From NCBI GenBank assembly GCA_002118135.1, contig BDIU01000414.1:23538-87537 (forward strand): a stretch of 64,000 nucleotides of DNA, in the 5' to 3' direction. The notes beneath the pieces are model-generated. The model ran no database searches. It had not been told where the DNA came from and was given only the letters and a program-made list of their open reading frames with translations. The translations under genes and the position numbers were made by a program. The stretch is from Trebouxia sp. TZW2008. Lineage: Eukaryota > Chlorophyta > Trebouxiophyceae > Trebouxiales > Trebouxiaceae. Below, in pieces: positions 59,201-64,000 of this stretch (the stretch's first letter is position 1; each line of letters opens with the position of its first letter).

Positions 59201-60170
59201 CTTATACATCAGGTGGATCGTCTGCAATGCCTGTTCTTTGCACCACCCAAGATTGTCATCAGACTTGTCTGTGCATCATATTGCTTCTAGTCAGCAGTGG
59301 TTTGCACACAGCGTCACAGATGTCGTGATTCACACGCTTGTGAACGCAATCAGCTTTGCAGGACATCAGGTACCATAGCACGAGCTGTCTGCATCACAAT
59401 CAAAGCACTCACCAAAAATGAGCAAAGCATGGTCTGGCTGGTTTACCACAGCCATCACGACTACTATATGTCCCTTAACGTGCTTGCAGGTACAGAGTGC
59501 AGACTCAGAAAATGCCTGGTTGCAGCAAGAGTGGGGTGAGATCATGGCACTACAGGGCAGGGCTCGAGAAGCCAGCCTGCATCTGCAAGTTGCGGCGGCT
59601 TTGTTTGTAAGACACATAGAACAGGTGACATACAGCCCATAGTAGTACACAAACGTAGCACTGCAAAGAGCAGCAGCGCTTTCCATCCAGGCAGGTAATG
59701 CATGGTCCACAATCACATGAATTGCAATGATGCAAGTATAGCAGCTCTCCTTGTGAGATACAATTCACCAGATCCTATTTACAGCAGGTGTTGTTGCAAA
59801 GCGAGGGGCAGGCTCTGAGCCAGCTAGCACAACGTGTCCCCAGAATGAAATCTATGACAAGGTGACGCTGATGCGCATTGTGGGTGAACAACTTTACATG
59901 CACACTTTGCCATGGTCAAGGGACAGGTTGCTTTGCAACAGGCCTGCATGCAGTAGATTGTTGCATATGCATACGCATCTTGCGCAGACACTGTAAATTC
60001 ACAAGTTTTCACAGGAAGCAATTGCTCCTTCTGAGGCCTGCTTTTGTTCACAATGCAGGTGGCAACTGACACGACTGCCGTCATTAGTATCCAAGATAGA
60101 GCTCATTCTGCAGTCAGATCTTTGCAGCGGGCTCGACAAGTTCAGCCAAGTGACACATGTCAGACACTGA
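53215..60170 (+). CDS. TMTC: TMTC-type ER mannosyltransferase with TPRs
   Basis: TMTC proteins are multi-span ER GT-C enzymes that transfer O-mannose from dolichyl-phosphate-mannose, with lumenal TPRs. Exons 53215-53316, 53396-53457, 53553-53653, 53735-53834, 53935-54253, 54655-54768, 55121-56221, 56769-56954, 57807-58038, 58890-59150, 59490-59606, 59785-59861, 60059-60170 give about 960 residues. Landmarks: GFVFDDNFAVVNNGDVTG, DQSHKSYRPVTVLFLR, HIANAAVHAINSCLVF, AAHPIHTEAVAGIVGLAELL (the family hallmark), WAAALAKEIGITM, LLVPLQLSADWSFACI, ANILFYVGTFIGERLLYLPS, NVDWQDEETLF and TPR text VCMNSAKVRLNSGILERRHS. A poly-Gln tract (55442-55607) interrupts a loop. Phases match throughout except between 59150 and 59490, where a small exon is missing. 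Exon 3 has a GC donor. Confidence 0.9.
54931..55085 (+). repeat. intact upstream copy of TMTC exon 7 start
   Basis: Encodes VENPIPTSDPQTARLTPGYL and LSADWSFACLPYTHTLIC after a CAG acceptor in phase 0, against VENPIPFADSQTARLTTGYL in the used exon 190 bp downstream. The copy is open for ~50 codons but lacks a good donor at its end. Confidence 0.88.
57155..57238 (+). repeat. copy of TMTC TPR exon end
   Basis: TGTGAGCCAGACTACTGGATTGGTGTCAATCTGCTGCCACCAGGCAAGCTCATGCAGCTGGATCTTCAGG mirrors 56886-56955 of the used exon. The donor GTAAAC of the original is replaced by GCAACA. Confidence 0.8.
58655..58750 (+). repeat. copy of TMTC exon 10 start
   Basis: GCAGGTGTAATGAAGCCATGCATGGTACACTTCAAGGAAGCACCGGACACAGCACAGCAAGCATCAAC copies the acceptor and first 60 bp of the used exon (58886 onward); spacing 232 bp. 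The frame in the copy is open over this stretch, so both acceptors could be used. Confidence 0.8.
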
Positions 60171-60877
60171 AGCAAGAATGTGAACTTTATAGCAAAATTC
60201 ACAATCTGGCAGGCTCTGCATTCACTTCAGATCAAGCAGCCCAGTGTCAACATACCTTCAAGCAGATCTGTACCTAGGCAAAAGGCTTTTGGTGGCAATT
60301 GCAAAAGGTCTGTACGCTGGTGCTGCTCATGAGCTGTATGTGTAGAGGCTGACAGTCCATATTAGACACCACAACCTGCTGCCATTTCAGACAGGTCCGA
60401 AACATCTGATGTGCTGATTATGACTACTCTAATACGCAGCGGCATTGATGAATGCTGGGTTACCAAGCATGACCTTGCTAAGAGGTCTGATCCCTGATTG
60501 CAAGGCCTGGCAAACTCGAGGTGATGGTCTTAGCGGAAACTTCATGAACAGGATTCAAATGTGAGACTCGTCTTGCAAGCTAGATCTATGGATTAGTGAT
60601 GGCAGACTTGGCCATTTCCATCCCTGCAACACACGATAATGAAAATTGTGATGCCAATGTGCACAAACTCATGCTGAAGGTGGCATACAGGTGTCAATGT
60701 ACACCCTTCGTGTATGTGGCAAAAATAGCATGATATACATGTGAACATGCTTGCAAGTCCAACACTGCGCTCACATGTGCAAAGTATCAGGCACATATGC
60801 AGGTAGCACAGACAAGTGCTTCATTTGCAAGCTCTGTTCCTGGGCGTGCATCACTGATGAATGCAAAGTCTGCATGC
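60171..60877. other. tail-to-tail gap TMTC / ASH2
   Basis: About 700 bp with no recognised gene or repeat; holds both 3' UTRs. Confidence 0.5.
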
Positions 60878-63781
60878 TCAGCACAGCGAAAGCCAAAGTG
60901 GCACACCTAGTTCAGAGTCAGGGGCAGGGAAGGCGATATCGTCAGGGGGCCCTGCCAGATCTGCCACAGGGCGAGAGGGGGGGCACCCCTCCACCTCTGG
61001 CATTGGGTACTCAAATTCAGGACCTGCAATGTTAATACAACAAGCAAATGATTCTGCTGCTTCAGACCACAAAGCTCAGCAGGTCAGTATGCTGCTGCCA
61101 AACAACAAAGCTCTGGCACTGGGTACTGAAGCTCAGCGCCTGCATCACCAAGGGGACAAAAAGTCAGCACGATGCTACTGAACAACAAACCAATACTATA
61201 GGGGTTGTGATATAACGCCGCATAGTTTTCTGTCGAGCTTGAAAAATTGGCTGACTCATAGAAAGGGACTATGGTTGAAAGGCTGTCTGAAATTGGCTGA
61301 ATGTGGCTGAAATTGAAATTGGTAAGAGCGTACAGGACTGCTTACCAAAGTTGAAAGCCACAGTCGCCCCTTCCTTCTGCTCAGGCCTGGTGTAAATGGA
61401 CGCTGCAGGGGAGTATGTGCCTTCTTTGAAGTCCCTGCATTCAGAACTTCTGTCATGCCATCGTGTCAAGCCGAATTTGCAGGTCAGGTTGGAGGGCAGA
61501 AGTATAGATTTGTGGTCATGTTGCAAAGCAAAGCAAAGCAAAGAAATCAAATCAAAAGAAAAGCTTGAACTTTTGGGCTGGTGCCAGCTCAGCAGACCTG
61601 TAAGCTGTTCCTTGGAACTGCCCATTCTTTGTGAAAGCGACCAAGCTGCCATCCAGTGTGGCTGGATCAGCTGTTGGCTCATCAACAAAGTATAGCTCAC
61701 CCTTCCATGTCACAATGTCCTGAAGCATCCACAGTGTCATCTTGACAACAAACGATGCCAATACCTTCTGAATTCAGTGCTTCATGCATTGCCATGACTG
61801 AGCTGAGATCAAGCAAGGCAGAGGCGATTGGTACAGTGCTATGAATATGTAACACTGTCATAGACCCTCAGCTGCTGCTGCTGGAATTTGTTGGACTGCT
61901 GTTCTGCATGGGGCAGACACCAAGTATGCAGTCATCAAAGTATGTGCCTCTCATGGTCTATGATAAAGATGCATAGTGCTACAATAGCTTTTCTTTGTAT
62001 GGACACTCAATGTAAGGACACTCTTGACGTATGGACAATGCACTTTGGAACCATCAATGCATCTGACTGCAGTGGTCCCTGCAAGTAAGAAAATTTGATG
62101 CAAGGACAATTTTTGGTGACCACAGCAGTCATACAAAGAGATTTTACTGTACAAGGAGCTAACATGCAAAGCATGTCAGACTTACAGATTTCTCCTTTTC
62201 AAAGGCTCTGCCTCCTTGAGGCATGTGCAGGAAGCAGCCAATCACATCCCCCTGCAAATAACCACAAGGCTTGATCAAGCAGGGCCATTGGTAGTGCAGC
62301 CGTTGGATACTCCCTGTAACCAGGGGGCTGATGACTCTGGTACAAAGTTCTGACACCTCACAACCGCAATGAAATGGGAGAATTCTGTAACCAGAGGGCT
62401 AATGACTCGGGTACAAAGTGCTAACATCTCACAATGTTGATATAAAATGGGAGGGCATGCTGCAAGACCATGCTTGGTCACCTCTTGGAATGGCTCTCCA
62501 TAGTCTTCCCTGAGTGCTTGATGTACCTGCACATCAAGTAGAGTCACAAGTGAGAAAGCTGGTATGATTTTGCTCAAGACTGCTGTGAGGTCAGACTGAC
62601 AGCACTGGCTTCTGCAAGCTTACGCATGATTACCTTGACACCCTGTAGGTCTCTGTATCCAAAGCTGTGCTGATCATAGCCTACCTGCAATCAATCAATC
62701 AACCTGTACTCTGATAGGTCACATCATAGAGATGCTGCATTGCATCACCAACATATACTCTACAAAGTCATAACACAGAGATGCTGCATTGCATCACCAA
62801 AATGTACTCTACAAAGTCATAACACAGAGATGCCGCATTGCATCATCAACTTGATGTACTCTGCAAGCTCATGAAACACAGATCCTGCATCTGCCATGGT
62901 GCAGGCATGATGCAGCGTGATACACTAGCAAAGGCACTCACTGGTGCTTGAAGATCTCCTTTCCTTGTTGACCAGCCCAAACGTACATGGCCGGTCTCAC
63001 CTAGGTGTACCACCTTGATTTCAAAATACCAGGTGCCTTGAAAAGCGCCATGGGTTGCTCGTGCCTTTGCTGCAACCAACAGTCTTTTAGCACATTGTTG
63101 CGGGTAAGAAGCAGCATCAGTGGGACCAGGGAAGGAATTGTAATAGCTTCTCTTTGCAAGGACACTTGATGTAAGGGCATTCTTGCTATAAGGACAATGC
63201 AGTTGGGAAAGCAATCACTGCATGCTGAGTGCCGTGGCAACTCTGAACAAGGACAGTTTGATACAAGGAACTTTTCTGAACCAAAGCAGTCTTTACAAAG
63301 AGAAGTAACTGTAAGAGGCAATTGCGTACCATTCTATAGCCTTTGCTGGATGTGACTGCTGTTCTGTGCTCATCAAGCTGCATTTGACCTGCTTTGTCGC
63401 TTCTTGATAGCAAGACGGGCCCTTCATGCAGCAAGTCATCTCTGTTTGTGACCTTGACCACACAGACGTAATCACTGGGGTTTAACTCAGGTATAACCGC
63501 TTTGCTGCCTCCCTTTGACTTCTTGCCCTTCTTGCTTCTCTTTGCGGGAAGTTCTGCTGGCGGAGGTAATGAATGCTTTCTGGTCGGGTCAGCTGCAGCA
63601 CCGTCTGACACAGGAGGCACTACACAAGAAGTAGTGATCTGCACTTGTCCTTTCTCATATTCAGGCATCAATGCAGAAACCTGCAGAACCACTGAAGACA
63701 TGGCACATCATGCACATCGCTCACAGTCACCGGCAGCCCACCTGTGGTCAGCTGTTGATCTGTGACGAGCAGTTCAGCCAT
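60878..63781 (-). CDS. ASH2: ASH2/TRAUCO, COMPASS SPRY subunit
   Basis: Core subunit of the histone H3 lysine-4 methyltransferase complex; with RbBP5 it activates the SET enzyme. Exons 63742-63781, 63330-63691, 62942-63064, 62634-62684, 62482-62526, 62186-62251, 61598-61719, 61346-61434 and 60878-61023 join in phase to 347 residues. A Lys-rich stretch ([16 protein letters not shown]) precedes the SPRY domain: [131 protein letters not shown]. The N-terminal zinc-finger/winged-helix part of human ASH2L is absent, as in short forms. The start rests on a 40-bp first exon joined in phase; an alternative ATG at 63701 would drop it. Confidence 0.92.
61105..61165 (-). repeat. partial copy of ASH2 last exon start
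   Basis: Plus-strand CTCTGGCACTGGGTACTGAAGCTCAGCGCCTGCA resembles CTCTGGCATTGGGTACTCAAATTCAGGACCTGCAA at the real acceptor (61023), about 110 bp away. Confidence 0.7.
61982..62149 (+). mobile_element. pogo/Emigrant-like MITE, copy 9
   Basis: 168 bp between TA dinucleotides (61980-61981, 62150-62151). It begins CAATAGCTTTTCTTTG, ends ATACAAAGAGATTTTACTG and carries the family core CATCTGACTGCAGTGGTCCC. It lies in an ASH2 intron 36 bp from the donor of exon 6. Confidence 0.88.
62315..62460. repeat. 72-bp duplication in ASH2 intron
   Basis: TGTAACCAGGGGGCTGATGACTCTGGTACAAAGTTCTGACACCTCACAA... is followed by TGTAACCAGAGGGCTAATGACTCGGGTACAAAGTGCTAACATCTCACAA 72 bp on. Confidence 0.9.
62715..62880. 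repeat. 49-bp triplication in ASH2 intron
   Basis: GATGCTGCATTGCATCACCAA...TACTCTACAAAGTCATAACACAGA occurs at 62731, 62780 and 62829. Confidence 0.9.
63142..63311 (+). mobile_element. pogo/Emigrant-like MITE, copy 10
   Basis: Begins AATAGCTTCTCTTTGCAAGG, ends TTTACAAAGAGAAGTAACTG followed by TA, with TGATGTAAGGGCATTCTTG and CTGCATGCTGAGTGCCGTGG inside. It lies 18 bp from the ASH2 exon 2 donor on the other strand. Confidence 0.85.
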
Positions 63782-64000
63782 GACTGACTCCTCATGACAT
63801 GCCGAGGTTCATGCTGCTCTTCGCGGAGTATCTGTGACACCTGCTACAAATCAACAACGAGGAACTAGGTACTGCCACCCGGAACAGTCAAGCTAGCGCG
63901 GGTAGCGCTGCTAGCAACTTGCCATGAGATATGATCAGACCAGTGAGCGGGCAGGTAGCCGAAAGCTTTCGGCAGCGAAAGGGGCCGAAAGCTTTCGCCC
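63782..64000. promoter_or_regulatory. ASH2 upstream region with palindromes
   Basis: Immediately upstream of the ASH2 start. At the window edge the palindrome CCGAAAGCTTTCGG (about 63959) is repeated as CCGAAAGCTTTCGC (about 63985). The window ends before the next gene. Confidence 0.55.

Overview
This is a nuclear window from an intron-rich eukaryote, most likely a chlorophyte green alga. The signs are a plastid-type ClpP4 protease subunit, an SDG40-type SET methyltransferase, a plant-cysteine-oxidase-like thiol dioxygenase, a GPR1/FUN34/YaaH acetate transporter, a metazoan/algal-type TMTC mannosyltransferase and a short interstitial tract of plant-type TTTAGGG telomere repeat. No open reading frame covers a whole gene. 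I rebuilt the genes exon by exon from conserved protein segments, GT-AG (sometimes GC-AG) junctions and matching intron phases. All functions are by family resemblance read by eye; no search was run.

Layout: 1-6.5 kb is gene-poor and holds a ~172-bp satellite-like array, a telomere-like tract and a ~225-bp tandem repeat. Then follow CWF19L1/Drn1-like C-terminal exons (+, 7266-10969), CLPP4 (-, 11507-14153), SDG40-like SET protein (+, 14774-19648), a 40-bp minisatellite and an unassigned stretch (19.9-22.2 kb), acetate transporter (+, 22184-24463), SAM-domain protein (-, 25464-28850), PCO/ADO thiol dioxygenase (+, 29782-32685), RNA 3'-phosphate cyclase RTCA (-, 33250-38568), pseudouridine-5'-phosphate glycosidase (+, 39186-42441), BTB protein with probable MATH remnant (+, 43838-45534), calnexin (-, 46377-52789), TMTC (+, 53215-60170) and ASH2 (-, 60878-63781). 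Orientation alternates almost perfectly, so neighbours share either a head-to-head promoter gap (about 0.4-0.9 kb) or a tail-to-tail gap. The genes do not form one pathway; they are ordinary housekeeping, organellar, ER, chromatin and RNA functions.

The striking feature is structural. At least eight of these genes contain local tandem arrays (units of about 50-235 bp, 2-7 copies) of an exon or exon edge together with its flanking splice site. Usually only one copy continues in frame into the next exon; the others lie inside the intron, some with stop codons and some still open. Separately, a family of ~165-175 bp TA-flanked MITEs (pogo/Emigrant-like CAGTA... ends) is scattered through the window, and in two genes (CLPP4, PCO) the MITE end itself forms the 5' splice site. 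Together these suggest a genome whose introns are being enlarged, and possibly created, by tandem duplication of splice-site segments and by MITE insertion.
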